Shown here: one piece after another, positions 6,754-15,313 of the stretch
How the letters are laid out: every line of letters starts with the position of its first letter
Position numbering within the stretch: the stretch's first letter is position 1
NCBI RefSeq assembly: GCF_015352425.1
Contig: NZ_JADKNH010000006.1
Coordinates: 62,001-126,000, forward strand
Direction of reading: 5' to 3'
Length of the DNA stretch: 64,000 nt
Origin: Fusibacter ferrireducens
GTDB lineage: Bacteria > Bacillota > Clostridia > Peptostreptococcales > Acidaminobacteraceae
The notes under the pieces: model-generated
Told to the model about the DNA's origin: nothing
What the model saw: only the letters and a program-made list of their open reading frames with translations
The model's database searches: none
Program-made: the position numbers and the translations under genes

Positions 6754-8337
6754 TCAAATTTCACAAAATGCATCGTATCTTTGCAAGGTATATTGATTTC
6801 TACCGTTTTGCTTTGAACGATAAAGCAGTTGATCTGCCAACGGATAAACTTGATCAAATTTCACTGTATCTAAAGTTATCTGAGTTATACCACCTAAGCT
6901 TACAGTTACTTTTATATTCTTTTTCATTTGTTCATAGGGAATCGCTTGAATTCTTTCCACAATCTCTTCTGCAATGTTCTCACAGACCTCATGTTCCGTC
7001 AAAGTCAACATAATTCCAAATTCATCTCCGCCTAATCGCCCTAAGATCGCTTTATCGCCAACCGCACGCTTAATTATGTCAACAATATGCTTCAAAACTT
7101 CATCCCCTGTGGGATGTCCAAATTGATCATTGATGTGTTTAAAATGATCAATATCTACAATGTAGAGCGCCCCTACCGCCGCAAGCGATTGATTGAAGCG
7201 ATTTATAAAGCCTCTACTGTTATAAATGTCCATTTGCATATCCATTTCAGCTTTTATAATAAGTTCATTCTTTTCCATTTCTCTAGAACTGACATTTCTA
7301 ATTACCATGACTGCACCGATTTTATTATTTTGACCGTCCTTTAAATAATGCATTTGAAATTCGTAATACTTCATTTCATTATTGACCAGCCATTTTTTTT
7401 GAAAAGTACTGTCTTTTTCCTCGTAAATAGAGTGATTTGCTGCTAATACCTGACTGTAAATCATACTGAAAAGATCAAATGGATTATTACACTCCAATGA
7501 AACGCGTTCCTTTAAAGGTATTGCTGACAATCTCTCCAAAAAGAATGATTGAGCTGACGGATTGACTTCAACAATTTTTCCGGATTTTGAAAAAACAACA
7601 ATACCTTCGTCCAAAGAATTGATGATCCATTCTTTTGCAAGTGGCGTGATCTTTAAAAACTGAAATTTGAAAATACTAATTGCAATAAAAGTGTAGAGCA
7701 TAATAAAGCTTAAAGACATTGGCAACAAATCCGTGTTGCACGATAACCAATAGTGCTTGATCACTAAGAAAAGAACCGTGACGAGCATTCCCATCCCCAG
7801 TGTGATCACTTGAGTCTTCATCTGCTCGAAAATTTTAATTTGAAATCTAAACAGAAAAAATATGACCATAAAAATTAAAAGGAATCTAAAAGTAACATGA
7901 CCGTTACCTAAAAAAGTAGGCTCTATAATTAAATTGTAATAGCCATTTTCAATGACATAGTTGACAGATTTCCTGATCAAATGATGCTGTCCATCCGTAA
8001 AAGTTAGGGGTAATATAATACAATTTGAGATAAACGAAAAGATAACAACCCCCTTAAGTATTTTGCCCTTATAGCTTATATATTCCATCACAAAAATCAA
8101 ACTAAAGACAGGCATAAACGCCATTCCAATCTGCGTCATATTTCTCCAAAATAAAGCGTGCTCCATTGATGTCGAGATGAGTTCAAATGAAGTTGATGAT
8201 GCCCAGATCAACAGGCAAGCTAAGGCGATAAAAAAAGATCTAGCACCTTTTTCTTTTCGATTTCTGTAAATAAGAGCCATTAAAAAAAGAAGTATTAAAA
8301 TAGACACTGAATTTAAAATGAAATATATAAAATTCAT
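6754..8337 (-). CDS. membrane-bound diguanylate cyclase (7TM-PAS-GGDEF)
   Basis: A 527-residue signalling protein. About seven hydrophobic segments fill the first 220 residues and resemble the N-terminal 7TM region of some histidine kinases (RNMTQIGMAFMPVFSLIFVMEY). A PAS-like domain follows (SLDEGIVVFSKSGKIVEVNP to VMVIRNVSSREMEK), then a GGDEF domain with YIVDIDHFKHINDQFGHPTGD and an intact GGDEF near residue 438. It is expected to make c-di-GMP. The residues before GGDEF (GDKAILGRL) lack the RxxD inhibitory site. Start 8337 (ATG, AGGTG 7 bases upstream) is preferred to the TTG at 8364. It appears to be a single gene upstream of the YDHD-sigI operon. Confidence 0.88.
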   Translation of the reverse strand: MNFIYFILNSVSILILLFLMALIYRNRKEKGARSFFIALACLLIWASSTSFELISTSMEHALFWRNMTQIGMAFMPVFSLIFVMEYISYKGKILKGVVIFSFISNCIILPLTFTDGQHHLIRKSVNYVIENGYYNLIIEPTFLGNGHVTFRFLLIFMVIFFLFRFQIKIFEQMKTQVITLGMGMLVTVLFLVIKHYWLSCNTDLLPMSLSFIMLYTFIAISIFKFQFLKITPLAKEWIINSLDEGIVVFSKSGKIVEVNPSAQSFFLERLSAIPLKERVSLECNNPFDLFSMIYSQVLAANHSIYEEKDSTFQKKWLVNNEMKYYEFQMHYLKDGQNNKIGAVMVIRNVSSREMEKNELIIKAEMDMQMDIYNSRGFINRFNQSLAAVGALYIVDIDHFKHINDQFGHPTGDEVLKHIVDIIKRAVGDKAILGRLGGDEFGIMLTLTEHEVCENIAEEIVERIQAIPYEQMKKNIKVTVSLGGITQITLDTVKFDQVYPLADQLLYRSKQNGRNQYTLQRYDAFCEI

Positions 8338-8473
8338 ATTATACACCTGACCAATCCTCTTCAAATTGTAATGCTGAAACTTATTCTATTTTAACATAGA
8401 TTTGCATACAAAATTAGAAATTCTTAGGCCAGATCTATACTCAATTTTATAAGGTTCATATGCCTGACACAAT

Positions 8474-9274
8474 TCACTCTAAATATGATTTCCCAAGTCT
8501 GTGAATGAGTGATTTCATAAGATGTCCAAAATTTTTTTTGAGTGGATTTAACTTGACTTCATAAAAGTAATCCGAATTCATCCAACCCTTTTTCAGCCAA
8601 AAATTATAGTCTAATTTGGAAGTGTACGTTTTGCTTCTAAGACAATTGAACATGAAAATCTCATAGAATGACGGGATTTTCCCTTCATTTTGATTTAATT
8701 TTTTTTGGAATAGACTTGTGACTCTACGCAGTGCTCTCATTTTTTTTTCAAAATAGACAGCATTATATCCATATGCATGCGTCTTTACACGATCGTCAAA
8801 ATACATTGGCGAACAAATTTGAAGATTGCCTATGAGATTCAATCCCCAACCCGAAACCGTCATTTTGAGATATTTGTAAACTTGTTTACTACCGCCACCA
8901 TCTGTAGTGATTACGATTAATGTTGGTTTGCCCACCATTTCTTGTCGATGAAACAGATATGAGAGTCTATCGATAACCCGCTTGAGTTGTGCAGTGATCT
9001 GATACGCATAGACTGGGCTCGCAATAATAACGCCATCTGCCAAAATAAGTTTATTCTTTATTGTACTGAGATCATCTCCTCCGCAAGGACATTTTTCTTC
9101 TCCACTTTGAAAACAAAGTGCACATCCCCTGCAATCTTGAACTTCATAGTTCTTTAAAAAAATATACTCAAAGACGACTTGTTCATCCAAAGCACAGAAC
9201 TCTGCTTCAATTGCCTTACAAATATTATAACTGTCTCCTATTCTAGGACTCCCCATCAAAACTGCTATTTTCAT
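8474..9274 (-). CDS. flavodoxin-fold NAD(P)H-dependent oxidoreductase with Cys-rich motif
   Basis: A 266-residue FMN-reductase-like protein. N-terminal AVLMGSPRIGDSYNICKAIE is the flavin phosphate-binding loop, and GVIIASPVYAYQITAQLKRVIDR is the flavodoxin-like second motif. Between them lies a Cys cluster (CRGCALCFQSGEEKCPCGG), typical of clostridial iron-sulfur flavoproteins or multimeric flavodoxin-type reductases. The C-terminal 90 residues extend beyond the usual domain and contain no clear motif. GAGGAGGT precedes the ATG closely. A perfect 18-bp palindrome just upstream is shared with the promoter of the padR gene behind it, so this gene is probably the PadR target. The physiological substrate is unknown. 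Confidence 0.82.
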   Translation of the reverse strand: MKIAVLMGSPRIGDSYNICKAIEAEFCALDEQVVFEYIFLKNYEVQDCRGCALCFQSGEEKCPCGGDDLSTIKNKLILADGVIIASPVYAYQITAQLKRVIDRLSYLFHRQEMVGKPTLIVITTDGGGSKQVYKYLKMTVSGWGLNLIGNLQICSPMYFDDRVKTHAYGYNAVYFEKKMRALRRVTSLFQKKLNQNEGKIPSFYEIFMFNCLRSKTYTSKLDYNFWLKKGWMNSDYFYEVKLNPLKKNFGHLMKSLIHRLGKSYLE

Positions 9275-9288
9275 TTTACCTCCTCATA

Positions 9289-9306
9289 GTATCCAACGTT
9301 GGATAC
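9289..9306. promoter_or_regulatory. palindromic operator upstream of the oxidoreductase (PadR site)
   Basis: GTATCCAACGTTGGATAC is a perfect 18-bp palindrome 15 bases before the ATG, overlapping the leader just upstream of the ribosome site. Its 16-bp core recurs in the padR promoter at 10050-10065, so both genes should be bound by the same regulator. Confidence 0.82.
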
Positions 9307-9319
9307 AAGCCTATTTTTT

Positions 9320-9347
9320 AATGTCATTCTCATCAGACAATGACATT
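9320..9347. promoter_or_regulatory. 9-bp inverted repeat in the padR-oxidoreductase gap
   Basis: AATGTCATT (9320-9328) and AATGACATT (9339-9347) are perfect inverted arms 10 bases apart. There is no T-run in the minus direction, so it is not an obvious terminator. It may be a second binding site or a structured leader. Confidence 0.4.
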
Positions 9348-9406
9348 TAATCTCAATTACATGCTATGTGTCATAATTCTAAATAAGTATCTCATTTCAT
9401 CTCAAA

Positions 9407-10009
9407 TCAAATATGTTCAAAATAGTCATCTGAAATGGAAAAATCCACTTTTTTTATAAGCCTTGAAATCTCTAAAGACTTTAAGCACGTTTCATCAATA
9501 TGCTCTGATAATACACGATGCCATTCTATTTGGTTCTCCACAGTGCTTTCCATAAGCTTAAAAGTGGCTTTTTCAACCTCTCCTGCCTTGTCTTGCTTTT
9601 GCTCAGACCACATCCTAATATCCGCCAATGATTTTTGAAGCATAGAGATATGTGCCTCAATAGCTGAAACAATAATTGGCTTGCTGAGATTTGCCACAAT
9701 CGGATAAATTAAAAACTTTTCTGCTGTAATAGCCCCTAATGGTTTTTCAAGTTCTTGTAAAGCCATTTGTGCTAAATGACTACGTCCTTTATCCGTGATT
9801 TCGTAAATTTTTCTTGATTTTTCATGATGTCCTACCTTTTCAACAAGGTCAATCATGCCCTCTTTTTGAAGCTTACTCATTGCATAATAAATCGAACCTG
9901 AGTGTATGTTATTCCATTCCTCCATGTGATTTAATTGAATAAATTTTTGAATTTCATAGCCATGCGTTGTCTTTAGACTTAAATAGTATAAGATTAATAG
10001 TTGAACCAT
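9407..10009 (-). CDS. PadR family transcriptional regulator
   Basis: A 200-residue regulator. Residues 1-95 form the PadR winged helix-turn-helix (LILYYLSLKTTHGYEIQKFI, HSGSIYYAMSKLQKEGMI, KIYEITDKGRSHLA). A helical C-terminal effector/dimer domain follows, ending DDYFEHI. Two ATGs are close. The one at 10009 has GGAGG 6 bases upstream; the one at 10015 directly abuts that site, so 10009 is chosen. The promoter carries a palindrome filling the -35/-10 spacer, a strong sign of autorepression. The same palindrome precedes the oxidoreductase gene behind it. The inducer is unknown; related PadR proteins answer phenolics or drugs. Confidence 0.9.
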   Translation of the reverse strand: MVQLLILYYLSLKTTHGYEIQKFIQLNHMEEWNNIHSGSIYYAMSKLQKEGMIDLVEKVGHHEKSRKIYEITDKGRSHLAQMALQELEKPLGAITAEKFLIYPIVANLSKPIIVSAIEAHISMLQKSLADIRMWSEQKQDKAGEVEKATFKLMESTVENQIEWHRVLSEHIDETCLKSLEISRLIKKVDFSISDDYFEHI

Positions 10010-10043
10010 TCTCATCCTCCAAATGCTTTCGATCTACTTCCCT

Positions 10044-10072
10044 ATTATATATCCAACGTTGGATAATGTAAA
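10044..10072 (-). promoter_or_regulatory. padR promoter with operator filling the spacer
   Basis: On the minus strand TTTACA (10067-10072), a 17-base spacer and TATAAT (10044-10049) form a near-consensus SigA promoter. The spacer holds the palindrome TATCCAACGTTGGATA (10050-10065). Binding there would block RNA polymerase, which fits autorepression. Confidence 0.85.
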
Positions 10073-10110
10073 GCAAAAACAATGGTGTCCTCCTTAAAAA
10101 GACACCATTG
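10072..10110 (-). terminator. terminator of the lipoprotein gene at 10165
   Basis: CAATGGTGTC (10080-10089) pairs with GACACCATTG (10101-10110). On the minus strand the stem is followed by TTTTTGCTTT. It ends at the -35 element of the padR promoter. Confidence 0.85.
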
Positions 10111-10164
10111 CCTATTATATGCCCACAATAAGCCCTCTAGTTTGAGCCTCTAATACATCATTTT

Positions 10165-11259
10165 CTAATACATCATTTCTATTTTTTGATTTAAATCATC
10201 TACGATTGCTTGTGATAGTGGAAACAACAATTCAATCTTCTCCTCTGAGCCAAATACATCTTCTCTTTTTTCTTCAATAACTTTCAAAATTCTAGAAACA
10301 GCCTCTGTTGTAATTGGGTACTGATCTTCCTTTACGATAGACTGATAAAAATCCACAAGTTCCTGAGTTGGATAGTAATCCATTCCCAATAAGCCATTAA
10401 ATAAACTTGGATTGACAACATGCCAGATGCTCACAGAAAATTGACTTCGTATAGTCTCAAACATTGCAGGTTGAGCACTTTTAATTTGCTTGCCAAAATT
10501 CTGCAAATAAGTTTCATAAGCATACATTTTCGTCTTTAGAGTGTCCAGATCAACTGCCAAGTATTCACCCATCATCAAAGGTTGCTTGAGCTCATCAGAC
10601 ATAATAACTAAAAATTGAGTATATGGATCTGATAATTTGTCTTCATACATAGATAATAATTCTAAATAATCCAGTTGAGGATAATAGCTCCCTTCACCAA
10701 AAGAAAGTGCATAGCCAGATTCCAACGTTTTTTGAACTAAAGCTTTATAGGATTCCGTTTGCATTTTATCAACTAATTGCAATTTATCATTGCCATAGAC
10801 ATTATAATGTGCTTGATCAGAAAGTGCATTTGTAATTTCCACATACATTCCTGACATATCATCCTTATAGTATAAATCTATTTCTGCTGCTAAGTGTTCC
10901 TCTAAATAGGTATAGTGGGTTAAAAAGAGTGAATCTATTTCACTTTGGTCAAAATCATTAATATAATTTGGCAGAACCATTTTATATTCCGCCATTCTCC
11001 CCTCTTGCAATAGAGCTACAAGTGCTTCTTTTTCACGTGCCAAGTCAATGGTACTTGCCTCAACATTTTCAGTGTTTTCCATGTTATCAGCATTGTTCGT
11101 ATTTTCAATAGTCTTCCCAACGGATTCTTGATCTATTTCAGAAATCACCCCTTGCGCCTCTGCGGGTTCAATGTTGTGCTCTTCATTATTTGCCTTTGGT
11201 TGACAACCTGTCATTAAAAGTGTAAAAACAGTAACGCCGATAATCCATTTTCTCTTCAT
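10165..11259 (-). CDS. hypothetical lipoprotein
   Basis: A 364-residue protein with a type II signal peptide. The lipobox LLMTGC puts the lipidated Cys at residue 19. An acidic, Asn/Glu-rich linker follows (about 20-70), then a mostly helical domain (EKEALVALLQEGRMAEYKMVLPNYI and onward) without motifs I can place in a named family. It should sit on the outer face of the membrane. The ribosome site at the ATG is weak (AAGTGA). A much better AGGAGG lies about 30 bases upstream before a two-codon ATG GCC TGA frame. It is a single gene with its own terminator. Function is unknown. Confidence 0.7.
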   Translation of the reverse strand: MKRKWIIGVTVFTLLMTGCQPKANNEEHNIEPAEAQGVISEIDQESVGKTIENTNNADNMENTENVEASTIDLAREKEALVALLQEGRMAEYKMVLPNYINDFDQSEIDSLFLTHYTYLEEHLAAEIDLYYKDDMSGMYVEITNALSDQAHYNVYGNDKLQLVDKMQTESYKALVQKTLESGYALSFGEGSYYPQLDYLELLSMYEDKLSDPYTQFLVIMSDELKQPLMMGEYLAVDLDTLKTKMYAYETYLQNFGKQIKSAQPAMFETIRSQFSVSIWHVVNPSLFNGLLGMDYYPTQELVDFYQSIVKEDQYPITTEAVSRILKVIEEKREDVFGSEEKIELLFPLSQAIVDDLNQKIEMMY

Positions 11260-11631
11260 TCACTTATATCAGGCCATTTATTGACCTATCCTCCTTTTTT
11301 ATCATAATACTCAACCAGTATAAAACTAAAATATGTCTAAGTTGTGTCCGTATACTTCTAATTTCATTAAAATGCGTTAAAAATTACTTTACAATTGATC
11401 TATTTTGTAGTTTATCTACAAAGTATTTCTCCATTTAAAGATAATGATTCGTCTCCAAAACGGATTCAAGATCACTCTAAACATTATGTAAACCTATAAT
11501 TCAAATGTCTTGTAAAATTCTAATAAAATAGTGATTAAATTTACTAAATAAACCTATAAATTTGATATAATAAAATTCATCCTTAGTATGGATTTTTTAG
11601 GGCTATTATTAAAAATTATGGGAGGCGTAAC
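11260..11631. other. divergent intergenic region between lipoprotein and 5'-nucleotidase genes
   Basis: About 370 AT-rich bases with no gene. Near the left end, on the minus strand, is an AGGAGG followed by a minimal start-stop frame (ATG GCC TGA, 11269-11277) in the lipoprotein leader. On the plus strand an extended -10, TGATATAAT (11563-11571), lies about 60 bases before the 5'-nucleotidase ATG. I recognise no riboswitch. Confidence 0.5.
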
Positions 11632-13578
11632 ATGAAAAAAAAATTGTCGATTTTATTGACACTGATCTTAATGCTGAGTACATTGCCATTTTCAGCTTTT
11701 GCCGCAAATGATGATGTCATCAACATTACGATTTTGGGCACTAGTGATTTGCATGGTCGTATTTATCCTTACGAGTATGCAACGGATTCAGCTGACTCAG
11801 ATGCAGGTCTTGCTAAAGTTGCAACTGTTGTCAAAACACTTAAAGCGGAAAACCCAAATTCTATTCTGTTTGACTGTGGCGATACGGTGCAAGATAACAG
11901 TGCAGAATTATTCAACGATCTACCTGTACACCCAATGATCCAAGCGATGAATATGATCGGCTATGATGCTTGGGTACTTGGTAATCATGAATTCAATTTT
12001 AGTATGGATTTCTTAAACAAAAATATAGCAGGCTTTAACGGCAAAGTCTTAGCCGCTAATATTTATAAAAAGGACACTCAAGAACGATTTGTTGCACCTT
12101 ATGAAATTTTCGATATTCAAGGTGTTAAAGTGGCTGTCGTCGGTATGATGCCACCTAACGTACCTATTTGGGAAGCAAGTGCACCAGAACATTTTGCAGG
12201 ACTAGAGTTTACAGATGTTTTGGATGAAACAGGCAAAGCTCTCAAAGAACTCGAAGGTAAATATGATGTTCTCGTTGGCGCATACCATATTGGTCCAGAA
12301 GGCGAACATGGCTATGACGGCATTGAAGTTGTCGCAGAAAAATACCCTCAATTTGACGTCATTTTTGGTGGACATGCCCATAGTCAATATACAAATGAAA
12401 TCAATGGCGTACAATTAATTGAACCGGGCAAATATGGCTGGTCCGTAGGTAAATCTGATATCAGTCTTGCTAAAGAAAATGGCAAATGGGTTGTAAAAAC
12501 TGTGGCTGTTGAAAACGTAAACACTGCTAAAGCAGAGGCAGATCCAGAGATTTTAAATGCTTTTAAATTTGTAGACGATCGTTCATTAGAAGAAGCAAAT
12601 AAAGTCGTAGGTCAAATATCAGCAGATTTTATCCAAAGTCCTGACTATTATACTGGCGAGAGCGACGTGACAACACTCCCAACTGCTCAAATTATGGATA
12701 CATCTGTCATTGATTTGATCAACGAAGTTCAATTGTATTATTCAAAGGCAGATATCAGTAGTGCTGCACTCTTCAATTTTGGTTCTAATCTCAAACAAGG
12801 CGTGTTCAAGAAAAAAGATGTTGCCTTTATCTACAAGTATGATAACACTCTAATGGGTGTCAATATCACAGGTAAAAATTTACTCAAATATATGGAATGG
12901 TCAGCTGATTATTTCAACACATATAAAGATGGCGATTTAACCATCAGCTTCAACCCTAAAGTCAGAGGTTACAATTACGATATGTTCAGTGGCATTTCGT
13001 ACGATATCGACATTTCTAAACCGTCAGGTTCAAGAATCGTCAATGCAAAGATTAATGGCGCACCTATCGATTTAAATAAAGTCTACAAGCTTGCTGTCAA
13101 CAACTACCGCTTTGGTACATTGATCAGTCTAGACCTTGTCAAAATGGAAGATAAATACTATGACTCTTACGAGGCTATGCAAGACAAAGGCCGTGTTAGA
13201 GATCTTATCATCGCTTACACACAAAATGTAAAAAATGGCCAATTAGTCCCAACTACAGATAACAACTGGAAAATCATTGGTACCAATATAGATCAATCCC
13301 CTTACCTCGGTATGGTCAAAGAGTTACTTAAAAACGGAACGCTTACCTTACCAGCTTCTGAAGATGGCAGAACACTCAATGTCAAAGCCATCACAGTACA
13401 AGACTTGATGAATAAGGGCTTGATCAAGGGCAATGTTTATAAAGTGCAATCTGGTGATGTTCTTTGGAAAATCGCTCAAAAATACCATACTACATGGCAA
13501 GCACTTCAAGAACTCAATCAACTTAAAAATCCTAACTTGATTATGCCAGGTCAAATGTTGAACGTGCCTGCAAATTAA
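11632..13578 (+). CDS. secreted 5'-nucleotidase / 2',3'-cyclic phosphodiesterase family protein with C-terminal LysM
   Basis: A 648-residue exported metallophosphatase. The signal peptide ends near FAAND (residue 25). The calcineurin-like domain carries GTSDLHGRI, DCGDTVQDN, GNHEFNF, GAYHIGPEGEHG and GGHAHSQY, which supply the di-metal ligands. The middle, from about 350 to 540, is the 5_nucleotid_C substrate domain (FNFGSNLKQG, NYRFGTL). The last 48 residues are one LysM repeat (YKVQSGDVLWKIAQKY to GQMLNVP), anchoring the enzyme to peptidoglycan. It should release nucleosides and phosphate from extracellular nucleotides. GGGAGG precedes the ATG and a strong palindromic terminator follows. 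It is one of few plus-strand genes and monocistronic. Confidence 0.93.
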   Translation: MKKKLSILLTLILMLSTLPFSAFAANDDVINITILGTSDLHGRIYPYEYATDSADSDAGLAKVATVVKTLKAENPNSILFDCGDTVQDNSAELFNDLPVHPMIQAMNMIGYDAWVLGNHEFNFSMDFLNKNIAGFNGKVLAANIYKKDTQERFVAPYEIFDIQGVKVAVVGMMPPNVPIWEASAPEHFAGLEFTDVLDETGKALKELEGKYDVLVGAYHIGPEGEHGYDGIEVVAEKYPQFDVIFGGHAHSQYTNEINGVQLIEPGKYGWSVGKSDISLAKENGKWVVKTVAVENVNTAKAEADPEILNAFKFVDDRSLEEANKVVGQISADFIQSPDYYTGESDVTTLPTAQIMDTSVIDLINEVQLYYSKADISSAALFNFGSNLKQGVFKKKDVAFIYKYDNTLMGVNITGKNLLKYMEWSADYFNTYKDGDLTISFNPKVRGYNYDMFSGISYDIDISKPSGSRIVNAKINGAPIDLNKVYKLAVNNYRFGTLISLDLVKMEDKYYDSYEAMQDKGRVRDLIIAYTQNVKNGQLVPTTDNNWKIIGTNIDQSPYLGMVKELLKNGTLTLPASEDGRTLNVKAITVQDLMNKGLIKGNVYKVQSGDVLWKIAQKYHTTWQALQELNQLKNPNLIMPGQMLNVPAN

Positions 13579-13640
13579 GGAAGTCATTCTAATGCGTTAA
13601 TATGTCACTATTTAGAATTTTTTAAGCGCACGATTTATAT

Positions 13641-13678
13641 AAAAAGCTGAGATTGCAATTGCAATCTCAGCCTTTTTT
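13641..13678 (+). terminator. strong terminator after the 5'-nucleotidase gene
   Basis: GCTGAGATTGCAA pairs with TTGCAATCTCAGC in a perfect 26-base palindrome (13646-13671), followed by T6 on plus and preceded by A5. It works in both directions and serves the convergent HD-GYP gene as well. A 105-bp-family repeat begins a few bases later. Confidence 0.92.
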
Positions 13679-13683
13679 AAAAT

Positions 13684-13763
13684 AACAAGATTTGAGTCAA
13701 AAGCTGTGATGAGGAGTGTTTAACCTCAAGCAGCGTCAGCGAAAATCGTTTTGAGACATCGGT
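13684..13763 (-). repeat. truncated inverted copy of the 105-bp intergenic repeat
   Basis: In opposite orientation to the 226-435 array, it keeps about 80 bases: the CAAGATTTGAG end, GTGTTTAACCTCA, and GCGTCAGCGAAAATCGTTTTG. The far end (GAGCCA/AACAACATTT side) is missing where the HD-GYP coding end begins. Most positions match the 226-435 type rather than the 18060 type. Confidence 0.85.
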
Positions 13764-13775
13764 ATAAGAGATAAA

Positions 13776-15299
13776 TTAATTCTTAAAATGCCAAGCCTCA
13801 CTGTGTTCAAAAATAGACAGTAAATCGCCATCAAGTTTGCCCTCTTCCACCATTTTCCCGAGTATGAAGAACGCCTTTTCTGCAGGCATGCCCTTTTTAT
13901 AAGGCCTATCTGTAGCGGTTAAGGCATCATAAATATCAATAATCGTCAAAATCCTAATCTCTATAGAAATTTCATCCTGTTTCAATCCCCTTGGATAACC
14001 AGAACCGTCCAACATTTCATGATGATTGACGGCCCAATAGGGTACATCTTTAAGATCTTTAGGAAATTTGATTTTTGAAAGCATCTTCTCAGTGGTCACC
14101 ACGTGATTTTCCATAACTTCACGTTCTTTATCCGTTAGTGTTCCCTTTTGAACCATCAAAAATTCAAACTCCTTCTGATTCAATATGCTCTCTTCAATCC
14201 CTTCAAATTTATATTCATAAATTTCAACAATTTTACTTTGCATCTTTTCATCCATAAAAGTATTGGGTTCATTAGCCTTTAATATGGTTGCAGTCGCCGC
14301 TTCAATAAATTGACTTTCAGATATCCAGAGCACTTCATTGGCGTGTTTCTCCGTATCTGTAAGATCACAATTTGCCAAAGTTTTATAATACCTTTGATCC
14401 ACCAAGGCCTTGATCAACTTTAACCTGTTCTCCACAAACTCAATATCTGTCGATAGACGCGTCGGCTTATTCATCACACTTTCAGGTACAGTTACTTTAC
14501 CTATGTCGTGAAGCCATGCCGCCATAACCAGTGTACGTATGTGCTCTTCTTCGAAGGTAAAATCACCATAGGGTCCTTCTTTTTGTGCATTGATCGCCCT
14601 TGCAAATCGCTCTGTGAAAATAGCAACATTTCTAGAGTGATTGGCATTATAAGGTGTCCTTTCATCAATTGCAGTTACCAAAACCGCAACGAAAGAGTCA
14701 AAGAGGGCTCTGATCTCATCCACATACTGCATATTTTCAAGCGCAATACTCGCTTGAGAAGAAAGTGTCATGACAATTTCTTCGACATCTTGGCTAAAGG
14801 GTATCAGTTCCCCATGGTCCATTGCATTTATGAGCTGAACAACACCGATGACATCATCATCGCGATTGATCAAGGGCACCACTAACATGGACTTTGTGAT
14901 GTATCCAACAGCTTTGTCAAATTCCTTAGGACCTTTAAAATCAAATAATTCCGTATGATAAACATCTGGAATATTGACAGGTCTTTTATGAATGGCAGTA
15001 TAAGGTGCAATATGAGTCTCCACAAGTTCAAGCGGCTTGAAGTTAATGGGCTCACCTTTTCCCCCTAAAAATATTTTCAGAGTGTGATTCTGCATGATTT
15101 TATGATGAAGTTTCCCATCGTCTATTATATAGAGTGTGCCACCATCTGCCTTTGCAATTTTGCGCATTTCATTTAAAATGAGCTCGAGCAGTTTGTTATA
15201 ATCTTTCTCTGCAGTGAGCGCTTTGCCAACTTTGAGCAATTTCTCATAGTTTTCTTTAAGTATAATCTCCTTTGGCTTAATATCTGTCGCTAAATTCAT
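13776..15299 (-). CDS. GAF-HD-GYP protein (c-di-GMP phosphodiesterase)
   Basis: A 507-residue cytosolic signalling enzyme. Residues about 20-195 are a GAF domain (MRKIAKADGGTLYIIDDGKL, MLVVPLINRDDDVIGVVQLIN). From about 200 an HD-GYP domain carries NHSRNVA, AAWLHDIGKVTVPE, MENHVVTTEKML, VNHHEMLDGSGYPRGL and DIYDALTATDRPYKKG. All metal-binding His/Asp and the GYP loop are intact. An insert of about 100 residues separates the HD and following His motifs. It should hydrolyse c-di-GMP. It is the last gene of a likely operon with the cyclase and MBL hydrolase (14-base gap); AAAGGAG lies 10 bases before the ATG. GAF domains often bind cAMP or cGMP, so coupling to the cyclase is a reasonable inference. 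Confidence 0.92.
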   Translation of the reverse strand: MNLATDIKPKEIILKENYEKLLKVGKALTAEKDYNKLLELILNEMRKIAKADGGTLYIIDDGKLHHKIMQNHTLKIFLGGKGEPINFKPLELVETHIAPYTAIHKRPVNIPDVYHTELFDFKGPKEFDKAVGYITKSMLVVPLINRDDDVIGVVQLINAMDHGELIPFSQDVEEIVMTLSSQASIALENMQYVDEIRALFDSFVAVLVTAIDERTPYNANHSRNVAIFTERFARAINAQKEGPYGDFTFEEEHIRTLVMAAWLHDIGKVTVPESVMNKPTRLSTDIEFVENRLKLIKALVDQRYYKTLANCDLTDTEKHANEVLWISESQFIEAATATILKANEPNTFMDEKMQSKIVEIYEYKFEGIEESILNQKEFEFLMVQKGTLTDKEREVMENHVVTTEKMLSKIKFPKDLKDVPYWAVNHHEMLDGSGYPRGLKQDEISIEIRILTIIDIYDALTATDRPYKKGMPAEKAFFILGKMVEEGKLDGDLLSIFEHSEAWHFKN

Positions 15300-15313
15300 C
15301 TCATCTTGCTCCT

